Position numbers and translations under genes: made by a program. Below the pieces are notes generated by a model. It was not told where the DNA came from. It made no database searches and saw only the letters and a program-made list of their open reading frames with translations. From positions 1 to 48,699 of the IMG/VR virus record IMGVR_UViG_3300021559_000015: a DNA stretch of 48,699 bases; one strand, given 5' to 3'. Numbering within the stretch: the stretch's first letter is position 1; each line of letters opens with the position of its first letter. The DNA is from a virus. Shown in pieces: positions 6,150 to 13,614 of this stretch.

Positions 6150-6637
6150 TAGGGTGTCGCGGTTGGGAACCCAGAGAACTTATACGATAGGGCTCCGCCA
6201 GCGCCTAGATGGTTTCCCGTAGAAGCGACGTACCTGACAAACCCCTGTACCTGTAGGTTAGCGATCTGGCTCAAGCCAGGGATGTACTTGGCGAAGTCGG
6301 CACCCGCCCCGACATAGGGCTGGACGTTAGGCGTTTGAGCCTGCCATTCGCCTACCGCTCCCACGTAGCCGTTTAAGTCCTTAAAGAGCGTGATGAGGGA
6401 CGATGAAGCCCCTGCGATCATCTGCTTCTTAAGGAAGTCGTAACCGACCAAGGGAAGGATGTCTGAGGCCGTAGACGGTATTTGAACAGTTCCGATCCCG
6501 CCTGGGATGTTCCATTGTAGGGCTTGCGGAGTTACGGCAGTCGTACCCTGGCCCAGAACCACATCAGCCCAGCACGTCAAAAGAGGGGATGTGACTGTGC
6601 AGAAAGCGAACGACAAGAGCATGATTAACTTTTTCAT
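6149..6637 (-). CDS. secreted protein with Sec signal peptide
   Basis: This is a 162-residue protein. The N-terminus MKKLIMLLSFAFCTVTSPLL ends near TCWA, a good signal-peptidase I site around residue 24. The mature part is Gly/Ala-rich with alternating hydrophobics toward the end (LQVQGFVRYVAS, GALSYKFSGF), which could form beta strands as in small outer-membrane or fibre proteins. GGAG lies 10 nt before the ATG. It sits at the end of the late unit beside holin-like and DUF5675 genes. Its function is unknown. Confidence 0.7.
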   Translation of the reverse strand: MKKLIMLLSFAFCTVTSPLLTCWADVVLGQGTTAVTPQALQWNIPGGIGTVQIPSTASDILPLVGYDFLKKQMIAGASSSLITLFKDLNGYVGAVGEWQAQTPNVQPYVGAGADFAKYIPGLSQIANLQVQGFVRYVASTGNHLGAGGALSYKFSGFPTATP

Positions 6638-6921
6638 TTAGGGGGTTCTCCTTGCGGTTGGGATACCGCGTTAATGGCGTTGGTTCCATGATACTGCAAC
6701 AACTTCACAACCCCTGCAATCACTGCGGGAAGTCCTGCGATCGCTGCCACTGACAATTCATTCCAGTAGATGGTGGTTGTATGTGCGGCTGCGTCAGAAA
6801 CAATGCCCCAGTGACTGAGCATCCCGTTTTTGGTTAAAAGCCAACCCGCAATACCGAGAATCGCTCCTCGTACCGCTGAAGGCCCGAACTGCGTTAGTCC
6901 TACTTTTTCAAGCCAGTCCAT
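6634..6921 (-). CDS. holin-like small membrane protein
   Basis: I choose ATG 6921 because the perfect ribosome-binding sequence AAGGAGGATCAAATC precedes it; the longer frame to 6990 has none. The 95-residue protein has two hydrophobic segments: AVRGAILGIAGWLLT (about residues 17-31) and AAIAGLPAVIAGVVKLLQY (about 60-78), with a short polar C-terminus. Length and topology suit a class II holin, and lysis-type genes often end late units. No sequence family was recognised, so the call rests on topology and position. Confidence 0.5.
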   Translation of the reverse strand: MDWLEKVGLTQFGPSAVRGAILGIAGWLLTKNGMLSHWGIVSDAAAHTTTIYWNELSVAAIAGLPAVIAGVVKLLQYHGTNAINAVSQPQGEPPK

Positions 6922-6934
6922 GATTTGATCCTCC

Positions 6935-7306
6935 TTATGCCGCTGGGGGTGTAGCTGGGGCTGGTGCAGGAGCTGGCGCTGGCGGTGCATCAGCCGCTGT
7001 AATGGCTTGCACGGCTGCGTTCACGGCTGCATCTGCTGCTGTTACCTGAGCCACTTCTGCCGTTAAGTCAACAGTGGCTGGAACTACGGCTGCTATTTTC
7101 GCTAAGAGTGCCGCGATTGCCGTTGAGTTAGCTTGTACCGTAGTAGAGAGCGTTGTTAAGTCTGTTGTTAATTGTGTGAGTACCGCGTCGAGTTGCTGTT
7201 GTGTGGCTGCCATGTTTTTAACCTCCGTGAGTATTTCGAGGAGTTGATCCTCGATGTCGTAAATTGAATCGACAATGGGTTGATTAAACCATTTTCGGAT
7301 ATTCAT
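6935..7306 (-). CDS. Ala/Thr-rich coiled-coil protein with Pro-Ala tail
   Basis: This is a 123-residue protein. Residues 1-45 are amphipathic (VDSIYDIEDQLLEILTEVKN), residues 45-100 a long helical heptad-like stretch rich in Ala, Thr and Val (DLTTLSTTVQANSTAIAALL), and the end is a PAPAPAPATPPAA linker-like tail. It looks like a trimeric coiled coil with a flexible end. It is coupled to the DUF5675 gene upstream by a 4-bp overlap. Virion or lysis accessory role unknown. Confidence 0.6.
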   Translation of the reverse strand: MNIRKWFNQPIVDSIYDIEDQLLEILTEVKNMAATQQQLDAVLTQLTTDLTTLSTTVQANSTAIAALLAKIAAVVPATVDLTAEVAQVTAADAAVNAAVQAITAADAPPAPAPAPAPATPPAA

Positions 7307-7866
7307 AAAACACCTTTATACGTATCAATGATTTGAATGTACAAAGGCCCTGCTTTCAAAGCCGCTTCCACTGCTGGGATAACAACATCCGTTAGCGCCG
7401 CTACACTGGATCCCACCCAATCTTTATCTTTAGTTAGACCAGGACCTATGCAACCCTCTGTTGTCCAGTGTTGAGACCCATCAGGCATTGTAACCAAGTG
7501 CTCATCATTCAAAGGATGGATTTCAATCAAGGTGCGTCCTGGTACACCCAATAAATGCGGTGTATCCCTCTGGAATCTCGACGACCATTGCATGACAATT
7601 TGAGCCCTGCAAGGTGGAATACATTTAGGTTCTTTCGGATTATTAATAGGAGGTTCTAACGTCCAAACCAGATGTTTTCCGTTTTGGCAAAGTTCTCCTT
7701 GCGACGTAATATCTGAATAAACATTTCTCGTCAAAATGAAGTCTCCCATTTCTTTATCTCCTGTCCACTTAAATCTCAGTGAAATCGATGCCGTGACCTG
7801 TTCTTGCGGAGTCTTTCGGATAAACCCTTTTAAGGCATCCAGGACAAAAGAAAAAAATCCCGCCAT
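7303..7866 (-). CDS. DUF5675 family protein
   Basis: This is a 187-residue protein. From about residue 40 it follows the DUF5675 pattern: FILTRNVYSDITSQGELCQN, then LVWTLEPP, CIPPCRAQIVMQWSSRFQRD, LLGVPGRTLIEIHPLND and TTEGCIGPG. The conserved histidine and cysteine (IEIH, EGCI) recall L,D-transpeptidase-type active sites, and the family is typical of phages and often lies near lysis genes. Its exact reaction is not established to my knowledge. No signal peptide is seen. Neighbours on both sides are small membrane or helical proteins. Confidence 0.8.
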   Translation of the reverse strand: MAGFFSFVLDALKGFIRKTPQEQVTASISLRFKWTGDKEMGDFILTRNVYSDITSQGELCQNGKHLVWTLEPPINNPKEPKCIPPCRAQIVMQWSSRFQRDTPHLLGVPGRTLIEIHPLNDEHLVTMPDGSQHWTTEGCIGPGLTKDKDWVGSSVAALTDVVIPAVEAALKAGPLYIQIIDTYKGVL

Positions 7867-7871
7867 CGGAA

Positions 7872-8153
7872 TTAGCGTCCCAGCCTGGCTCCATCAGAGT
7901 TTTGCACTCGGAACATTTCGTTATCAGTCACCCATTGTTGCAACTTAGTGATGGAATCATGATCCATCCCAAAACGGTTCCATATTTGTGAAATAGATTC
8001 ATCGCGAGTTCTCTTTTGCTGTTCCATATCCGACTTTAACCCAGCCACTGTAAACTCCAAACGTACACACCAACTCGTTGCAAGGACGATCCCCGCTACA
8101 ATCCAGTACACCATATGAACACGACGATCTATTTTTTCTTCATCCATCTTCAT
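7872..8153 (-). CDS. membrane-anchored coiled-coil protein (spanin/holin candidate)
   Basis: This is a 93-residue protein. A short basic N-terminus (EEKIDRRVHM) precedes one membrane helix (VYWIVAGIVLATSWCVRLEF, about residues 14-33). A helical, charged domain with heptads follows (LKSDMEQQKRTRDESISQIW). An N-in, C-out topology with a periplasmic coiled coil is what inner-membrane spanins look like. It overlaps the similar-sized membrane-protein gene upstream by 4 bp. No family was recognised. Confidence 0.6.
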   Translation of the reverse strand: MKMDEEKIDRRVHMVYWIVAGIVLATSWCVRLEFTVAGLKSDMEQQKRTRDESISQIWNRFGMDHDSITKLQQWVTDNEMFRVQNSDGARLGR

Positions 8154-8431
8154 GGATCGTCCGGATACTTATTCCCTAATATTTTTCTGAAAGCGCGTTC
8201 ATTGGACTTAATGTTATGTTGAACGGAATCGGCTAACGTGGTCATGACACGCGTGTTATTATCCAATGCCGAACTCATCTTGGGTATTTCAGTTAAAGCA
8301 ATGTATCCCATGTAAATAGCCACTGCAATAGGGAATCCAACCTCTTTAATGAAAACAATCATCCATCGCAGTAATGATGGAATATCATCGAGTCGTTGTC
8401 TGCCATGAAGGTCGCTATTCATACCGTTCAT
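8150..8431 (-). CDS. small single-span membrane protein (holin candidate)
   Basis: This is a 93-residue protein (90 if ATG 8422 is used). One hydrophobic helix (VGFPIAVAIYMGYIALTEI, about residues 32-50) follows an amphipathic N-terminus. The C-terminus is a polar helix ending in NKYPDDP. This layout recalls phage holins of about 90 residues with one or two segments. The gene start overlaps the stop of the fibre-type gene upstream. It pairs with 7872-8153 as two consecutive membrane proteins. Confidence 0.55.
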   Translation of the reverse strand: MNGMNSDLHGRQRLDDIPSLLRWMIVFIKEVGFPIAVAIYMGYIALTEIPKMSSALDNNTRVMTTLADSVQHNIKSNERAFRKILGNKYPDDP

Positions 8432-9143
8432 ATTTCATCGTCTGACTTGCACCACCGGTAACAGCAGCTACAGACGGTTCTATCGCCATAGCACAATAAA
8501 CAGGTTGAGCGAAACTGGAGGCCGTATAGGTCATGTTGGTCGTTCCTATGCCAACAGGTCCCTGAGTAGACCCCGCTGCTTTTCCTGCTCCAATGCCTCC
8601 CTGACTAGCCCATTGAAGTGTGCCACTACCCGACGTAAGGACATTTCCCGCATTATTTAATGCTGAATCACTTAATAAGTCATTGTTAACGGTCGTTGTT
8701 AAGCCCACTGTTATTGTCGTTCCACCCGATCCAGCTACGCTACAATTAGCTACGTCTACGGGAGTCGTTGTATTCACACCTGAAAAACATTTTGCACCTG
8801 CTGCTTTGTTGGCTCCTGCTTGAACGAATGTAATAGATACTGTATTGGCTCCAGCCGCTGGGTTAGTTAAGTAATAAATCCCTGTATAAGTAGGCCCGCC
8901 TGTATCTATTGTTTCTGTACTCTTTGTTAAAGCTACGCCATTATAAGTAGAACCTGTCACCCTAAACCCAGACTCATTGATGGCATCTACTTCCAGAAGA
9001 TTTCCCCCTTGGCAATTGATGGTGAATGTCATCACGCTCGTAGCATTGGCATCAGCCGCCCATGTCTGCGAGCTAACGGTTATCGCTCCCCATCCTGACG
9101 AACAAAAGGTCATAAATCCAATGAAGGCGATCAGGCGTTTCAT
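8415..9143 (-). CDS. secreted beta-sandwich (fibre/appendage-type) protein
   Basis: This is a 242-residue protein. MKRLIAFIGFMTFCSSGWGA is a signal peptide with a likely cut after GWGA at residue 20. The mature part is Thr/Ser/Gly-rich beta sequence with YNGVALTKSTETIDTG, YYLTNPAAGANTVSITFVQA and AKCFSGVNTTTPVDVANC. It resembles the beta-sandwich domains seen in phage appendage and bacterial surface proteins. Cys pairs could form disulphides, consistent with export. No strong ribosome-binding site is visible. Confidence 0.65.
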   Translation of the reverse strand: MKRLIAFIGFMTFCSSGWGAITVSSQTWAADANATSVMTFTINCQGGNLLEVDAINESGFRVTGSTYNGVALTKSTETIDTGGPTYTGIYYLTNPAAGANTVSITFVQAGANKAAGAKCFSGVNTTTPVDVANCSVAGSGGTTITVGLTTTVNNDLLSDSALNNAGNVLTSGSGTLQWASQGGIGAGKAAGSTQGPVGIGTTNMTYTASSFAQPVYCAMAIEPSVAAVTGGASQTMKYERYE

Positions 9144-9167
9144 GGTGTCATTTAAAAGTTCATTATC

Positions 9168-10823
9168 CTATGGACTAATTGCAGTAACTTCAGCCCAGTC
9201 AAAATCAATAGTAAAAACGCCACCTGTCACCGTAGTTCCGTTACCATCTACACCCGTTGCCAAACTTACGGCTACACATTCCTTAACACCATTCAACACA
9301 ATGGGTTTGGTTCTCCACCACGCTGGACTTTCATAGAAATCGCTTGATGAACTTTGTGCGGCATTAGCACATTCCACGCCCTGAGAACCAAGTTGTCCTA
9401 CTAATCCTCCGCGTGTGGTATTTCCAGTATAAACGTAAGTAGCGGTGGTGGAGTTCGCGGAGAAGTTGGAGTTGGAAGCCACTACCGTCATGGTGCTCAC
9501 AATGTTCCCTGCGTTAGCTCCTGGTTGATCGGCATTAGAGCGCTTCAAGAACGAAACATGAACTATTCCAGCCGTTGTCTCTATACAACTCACGCGGATA
9601 TGAGTGAGAAGAGTCGCTGTCGTTGCCTGTCCGCATATCTGGGCGATGTCTGTAGCTAATGCCACAACTTGCGTGGCACTCGATGCATGGAAATCGGCAG
9701 GACGTAGCGATGGAAGATTAGCCGTCCAGAGCAATCCGTCAGTCCCCGAATTAAGTGCCGCGTTCCGTCCTTGTGTGGCGGCAGTTCCATTTTCATAAGT
9801 GTTCTGAATTATCGATGGCAACGTCGGCAACCGATCTTGTCCAGCGGCCACGCCATTATCCGCTTTAGCTCCCGTTACCGTCACACTCCCTACGGCAATA
9901 ATGTAGAAAGGATTCGTTGGGGTTCCTGACGATAGTTGTAGAGATAATGGAATGGTTACGTTAAACGGATTTGCGGGTGTTCCTGATGAAAGTTGCAGGG
10001 ACAACGGTATCGTCACATTGAAGGGATTAGCAGGGGTTCCAGAAGATAACTGGAGCGACAAAGGCACTTGAACAAAGAACGGGTTGGCGGGTGTTCCAGA
10101 GGATAATTGAAGGGCTAACGGGTCATGGACATTAACATTATTTCCTGTCAAAGGGCCAACAATACTAACAGGAACTGAAGAACCACCATTCTGATACCCT
10201 ACTGCTGTAATTACCCCTGCTGTATTTTGGACAGCTATAGCGTCTGCTGTACTGATAATAAGTATCGGAGAAGTTCCTTGAACTATTGTGAAACTCCCGA
10301 CACCTGCCACATTAAGAGTAGAAGATGCAAGTTGAATCCCTGGATTAACTGTCACAAACCAATTCCCCTGTTGACTTGCCGCCACTGTTGAACCATTGGT
10401 ATTCCAAGACGAAAGTTGGACGTAAAAGGGGTTGGTCGACGTACCTGATGACAATTGAAGTGAAAGCGGAATCACCACATTAAACGGATTGGCGGGTGTG
10501 CCGGAACTTAATTGAATGGATAGCGGAACATTGACATTAAAAGTAGCAGAAGCTAGTTGAACCCCTGGCCCGATCACCGTTACCGGAACACCCCCGTTTG
10601 TTAAAGAGCTTGAAGCCAGATGAACCGTTAGACCCGTCACAGGGTCAACTTGAGCAACGCCTGTAACGGAGTAGGTATCTCCAATCACTACCGTTTGACG
10701 CATGTTACCGTTTGAAAGAAGTTGCCCGTCAATCGCCAAAAAACTACCAGAGGATACAACCAGTGATGTATCTCCCGCCCATGCTGTAGTTACCAAGAAC
10801 AAAAGAGCTAATATTTTTTTCAT
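9168..10823 (-). CDS. secreted repeat-containing fibre protein
   Basis: I choose ATG 10823 (AGGAG 10 nt upstream), which begins the signal peptide MKKILALLFLVTTAWA; the longer frame to 10847 lacks this support. The 551-residue protein carries at least seven copies of a roughly 20-residue repeat around SLQLSSGTPANPFNV between about residues 90 and 290, as expected for a repetitive beta fibre shaft. The C-terminal 250 residues are non-repetitive (IRVSCIETTAGIVHVSFLKR) and may be a head or receptor-binding domain. It belongs to the fibre block. Confidence 0.75.
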   Translation of the reverse strand: MKKILALLFLVTTAWAGDTSLVVSSGSFLAIDGQLLSNGNMRQTVVIGDTYSVTGVAQVDPVTGLTVHLASSSLTNGGVPVTVIGPGVQLASATFNVNVPLSIQLSSGTPANPFNVVIPLSLQLSSGTSTNPFYVQLSSWNTNGSTVAASQQGNWFVTVNPGIQLASSTLNVAGVGSFTIVQGTSPILIISTADAIAVQNTAGVITAVGYQNGGSSVPVSIVGPLTGNNVNVHDPLALQLSSGTPANPFFVQVPLSLQLSSGTPANPFNVTIPLSLQLSSGTPANPFNVTIPLSLQLSSGTPTNPFYIIAVGSVTVTGAKADNGVAAGQDRLPTLPSIIQNTYENGTAATQGRNAALNSGTDGLLWTANLPSLRPADFHASSATQVVALATDIAQICGQATTATLLTHIRVSCIETTAGIVHVSFLKRSNADQPGANAGNIVSTMTVVASNSNFSANSTTATYVYTGNTTRGGLVGQLGSQGVECANAAQSSSSDFYESPAWWRTKPIVLNGVKECVAVSLATGVDGNGTTVTGGVFTIDFDWAEVTAISP

Positions 10824-10836
10824 GTATAAGTTACTC

Positions 10837-11157
10837 CTATGGCCCACACGTAATAGAAAGAAGCAACCCTAGAGGTATACCGCTCGTACATCCCCGAACT
10901 TCAGCCGGAGGCGAGAAGACGGGGCAAGGTTGAGTGATAGAAAGCAAGATCCCATAAGGAATACCGTTAGTGCATCCTACAGGACCTCCACTTGAACCTC
11001 CTGGTTGCGTAAAAATAATGTAGGACTTCTGAGAATTAAGCCCAAATCCGATCGTTGAAGCGAGATCGTTTTCGGAAGGGATGTAGCTGTTAAGCGTTTT
11101 AATCATAAAGACAAAAACGATGATCCTAGAGAGCCGATAATAAATATCCGATGCCAC
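10837..11157 (-). CDS. small protein with internal duplication
   Basis: This is a 106-residue protein read from GTG 11157; an ATG at 11106 is an alternative start. The N-terminus is hydrophobic (RIIVFVFMIKTL). The C-terminal half contains two related units, GCTNGIPYGILLSITQPC and GCTSGIPLGLLLSITCGP, about 28 residues apart. They are a clear internal duplication with conserved Cys and could be a small disulphide-linked beta motif. It overlaps the gene upstream by 32 bp. Function unknown. Confidence 0.5.
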   Translation of the reverse strand: MASDIYYRLSRIIVFVFMIKTLNSYIPSENDLASTIGFGLNSQKSYIIFTQPGGSSGGPVGCTNGIPYGILLSITQPCPVFSPPAEVRGCTSGIPLGLLLSITCGP

Positions 11158-11464
11158 CTGACACCTGCACGTTGGCGTTGGAATTGATGATAAAAGCCGC
11201 CCCTGGAGCCGTCACGAACCACGGTTCCCCTGAAGCGTCGAACGTCAGACCTTCGTTCGCCGCAAAGGGAACGGCTGCGGGACTCGGTTGCGCGTCCACG
11301 AAAGTCAGGTTAACGGCAGCCCCTACCAAGAACCATATCCGATGAACGTAAATCTTCCGGTTCTGAGCATCAGCGGGAACGATAATATTGTTACCCGACG
11401 CACTGAAATTAATAACACCTCGCGTTAGGATATTGATTCTCCCTGCTAAAAGGAGATTAGGCAT
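11126..11464 (-). CDS. beta-rich virion-type protein
   Basis: I choose ATG 11464, which overlaps the stop of the glycosidase-like gene (TAATG). The 112-residue product (MPNLLLAGRINILTRGVINF) is almost all beta strand, with VPADAQNRKIYVHRIWFLVG and AAFIINSNANVQVSGGIGYL. It resembles small jelly-roll decoration or appendage proteins of phages. It has no signal peptide, in contrast to most neighbours. No family name is given. Confidence 0.6.
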   Translation of the reverse strand: MPNLLLAGRINILTRGVINFSASGNNIIVPADAQNRKIYVHRIWFLVGAAVNLTFVDAQPSPAAVPFAANEGLTFDASGEPWFVTAPGAAFIINSNANVQVSGGIGYLLSAL

Positions 11465-13614
11465 TAGCGATAACTCCCGACTCCTTGCATCTTGATAGCT
11501 CCCCGCCATTGTTCGGTAGTTTGATTTAGCGAAAAATTAGCTATTACTTGGAGTAAAGCTTCTCTGGCGACTTCGTAGGCGTTACGATCTTGCGACCAAG
11601 GCCGAGGCCCGAACGAATAGGTGCAATCTGAAAGAGTAAAACATTGCCTCAAATACATGACATCACTAACGACGTTGTTCATAATCGCCGTTGTTGAAGA
11701 AGGATTGATCGCATTAGCCATTTTAAGCAAGTCTGTATCTTGGATCCCACGGGTAAGCATATTTAACTGCCATGTTCCCACGACCCCGTTAAAGCTATAC
11801 ACTGGCGAATAGCCTGTAGACACGGTGTCTGTGGAATTAAATAGCATGACACCCGCTCCATTATCGAAATGGAATCCCGTATGACCCTTGACGGTATCGG
11901 TGGTAGGAAATGAATCGTATCCGAATGTTTTTGAAATACCGTACATATTATTATCGTTATTGGAATTGGCGTTGTATCCATTCTGGGCCTGACCCGCATT
12001 ATTGGAGTCCTGCCAGTAGTTTGTTTCCCATAAGAACCACATCGCTTGGTTTGTCTTATAAGCACCCCAAAGAGGTTCCCTAGAACCCAGGCCGTCTTCC
12101 TGATTGTCTAAGATCGAATCCACTCCTATACTGGAATTGTAACCACCCGCTGTGTGCGTAGAGGAGTTTTGATACAACGATTCAAGAGTTGTCCACGTTG
12201 TTGTCGGAGCATTAAGCCAACTCGTTGTCAGAACCGTATTGACATTCGGAGCATTAGAATAGACTTCGGGAAGTTGTCCAGTTTGTAGGTAAGGGGTACG
12301 ATTAGACCCATTTGCACATGTTGGAGCTGTAGAAGCCCATGTGGATAATGTATTTACTTCACCTGCTAAAATGGCATTGGAGGCTTCATCGTCAGCCGTA
12401 TAAAGCTGACAATTCAACCCGTTCGTCGCACAGTAAGCGGTCCATGAACTTAGGTTCGTACAAAAACCATTCGCACCATCAGTCAAAGTTTTACTCCATG
12501 TTGCTCCAACCCATCCACCGTATGTTCCAATCACATAAAGTTTGTCTCCTTGACCATATCCTGGACTCGTATTAGGAGAGAGGCCGTAGGTTTCCTTGTA
12601 GGCAGAGCCGTCAATGTGTTTTTGGTATTCAATGGAAGGGTAATCCTGCCCTGCCGTCGTAGGATCACCAATGGCTATGACTTTATGACGGTGCAGAAAA
12701 GCAGCAGCGCGTAGATGAGCCGTTAAATAAGGATCTGAAAAATCGTTAGCTGGATTACGTTGACCCGTTAAACGCATGTCCAAATCTTTGTAACCAAGAT
12801 CACCAATTACAGGCAATAAAGCTGTTCCTGGAAGCGTAACATTGTAAACCAAAAGTTGAACAGGGATCGAAGTTGAAATCGATGTTCCTTCCCATACAGT
12901 CTCCGTGGCCGTATAAGTCCCCGCAGGAAGCGACGTTGAAATATAAACCTCTCCCCCAATGGCTTGTGATGAAGACGCAAACACGGTAAAGCTGGAATTG
13001 GCAGGTCCTGTGAATTCTTCCATTGGAACTGCTGGGACAGGGTAAAACTTGTTGGAATCTGACCTATTCAAGAACGTCGTTCCACCGTTAGGAACGGCAT
13101 CATTGTTTCCGTTGACCGTATAGGGTCGTCGCCATCGTAGAGGCAGTTGGTATTGATCGTACTCTGTGGGATCCCATGCCGTTCCTACTTCCGACATACC
13201 GATCACTTGAACATAGCCGTACTTATACAGGCTATAGGGCCTTTGCGAGTAATCCCAAGCATTAACACTGGATACAATGACCGCAGAAAACCCTGAACCT
13301 AACGCAGAGCCTGTTCCTGTAAAGCTTGAGAGCGTGACCATGACATTATTTGCGTTCCCCGCTTGACTGGCATTTAAGTAAGTCACCCATGTTAAAAGTT
13401 CGCCTTTTCCACCGAAGAGTTTGATATTGGTTCCATCCCATATTCGACTGATGGTATTGCTCGAAAAACCTAGCGGGTATTGATCTTGTTGGGACATTTT
13501 CCATCCACCATCTTCGACCCATGTAGCACTTGAAATGAGATTGCCTGAATAGACGATAGAAGGAGTTAAAACAAATATAAAAATAGGAAAGATAACGTAT
13601 TTATTTACAACCAC
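11464..13614 (-). CDS. secreted glycosidase-like tail protein (DUF4091-like C-terminus)
   Basis: This is a 716-residue protein from GTG 13614 with signal peptide MVVNKYVIFPIFIFVLTPSI up to VYS. Residues 25-260 are beta domains. Residues 270-640 look like a (beta/alpha) barrel with QLYTADDEASNAI (an acidic pair where a catalytic Glu/Asp could be), SILDNQEDG and QAMWFLWETNYWQD. The region around LNMLTRGIQDTDLLKMA and the end GPRPWSQDRNAYEVAREALL match the DUF4091-type pattern found in glycosyl-hydrolase-like proteins. I infer a surface-polysaccharide depolymerase or spike. Catalytic residues are not proven. Confidence 0.6.
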   Translation of the reverse strand: MVVNKYVIFPIFIFVLTPSIVYSGNLISSATWVEDGGWKMSQQDQYPLGFSSNTISRIWDGTNIKLFGGKGELLTWVTYLNASQAGNANNVMVTLSSFTGTGSALGSGFSAVIVSSVNAWDYSQRPYSLYKYGYVQVIGMSEVGTAWDPTEYDQYQLPLRWRRPYTVNGNNDAVPNGGTTFLNRSDSNKFYPVPAVPMEEFTGPANSSFTVFASSSQAIGGEVYISTSLPAGTYTATETVWEGTSISTSIPVQLLVYNVTLPGTALLPVIGDLGYKDLDMRLTGQRNPANDFSDPYLTAHLRAAAFLHRHKVIAIGDPTTAGQDYPSIEYQKHIDGSAYKETYGLSPNTSPGYGQGDKLYVIGTYGGWVGATWSKTLTDGANGFCTNLSSWTAYCATNGLNCQLYTADDEASNAILAGEVNTLSTWASTAPTCANGSNRTPYLQTGQLPEVYSNAPNVNTVLTTSWLNAPTTTWTTLESLYQNSSTHTAGGYNSSIGVDSILDNQEDGLGSREPLWGAYKTNQAMWFLWETNYWQDSNNAGQAQNGYNANSNNDNNMYGISKTFGYDSFPTTDTVKGHTGFHFDNGAGVMLFNSTDTVSTGYSPVYSFNGVVGTWQLNMLTRGIQDTDLLKMANAINPSSTTAIMNNVVSDVMYLRQCFTLSDCTYSFGPRPWSQDRNAYEVAREALLQVIANFSLNQTTEQWRGAIKMQGVGSYR

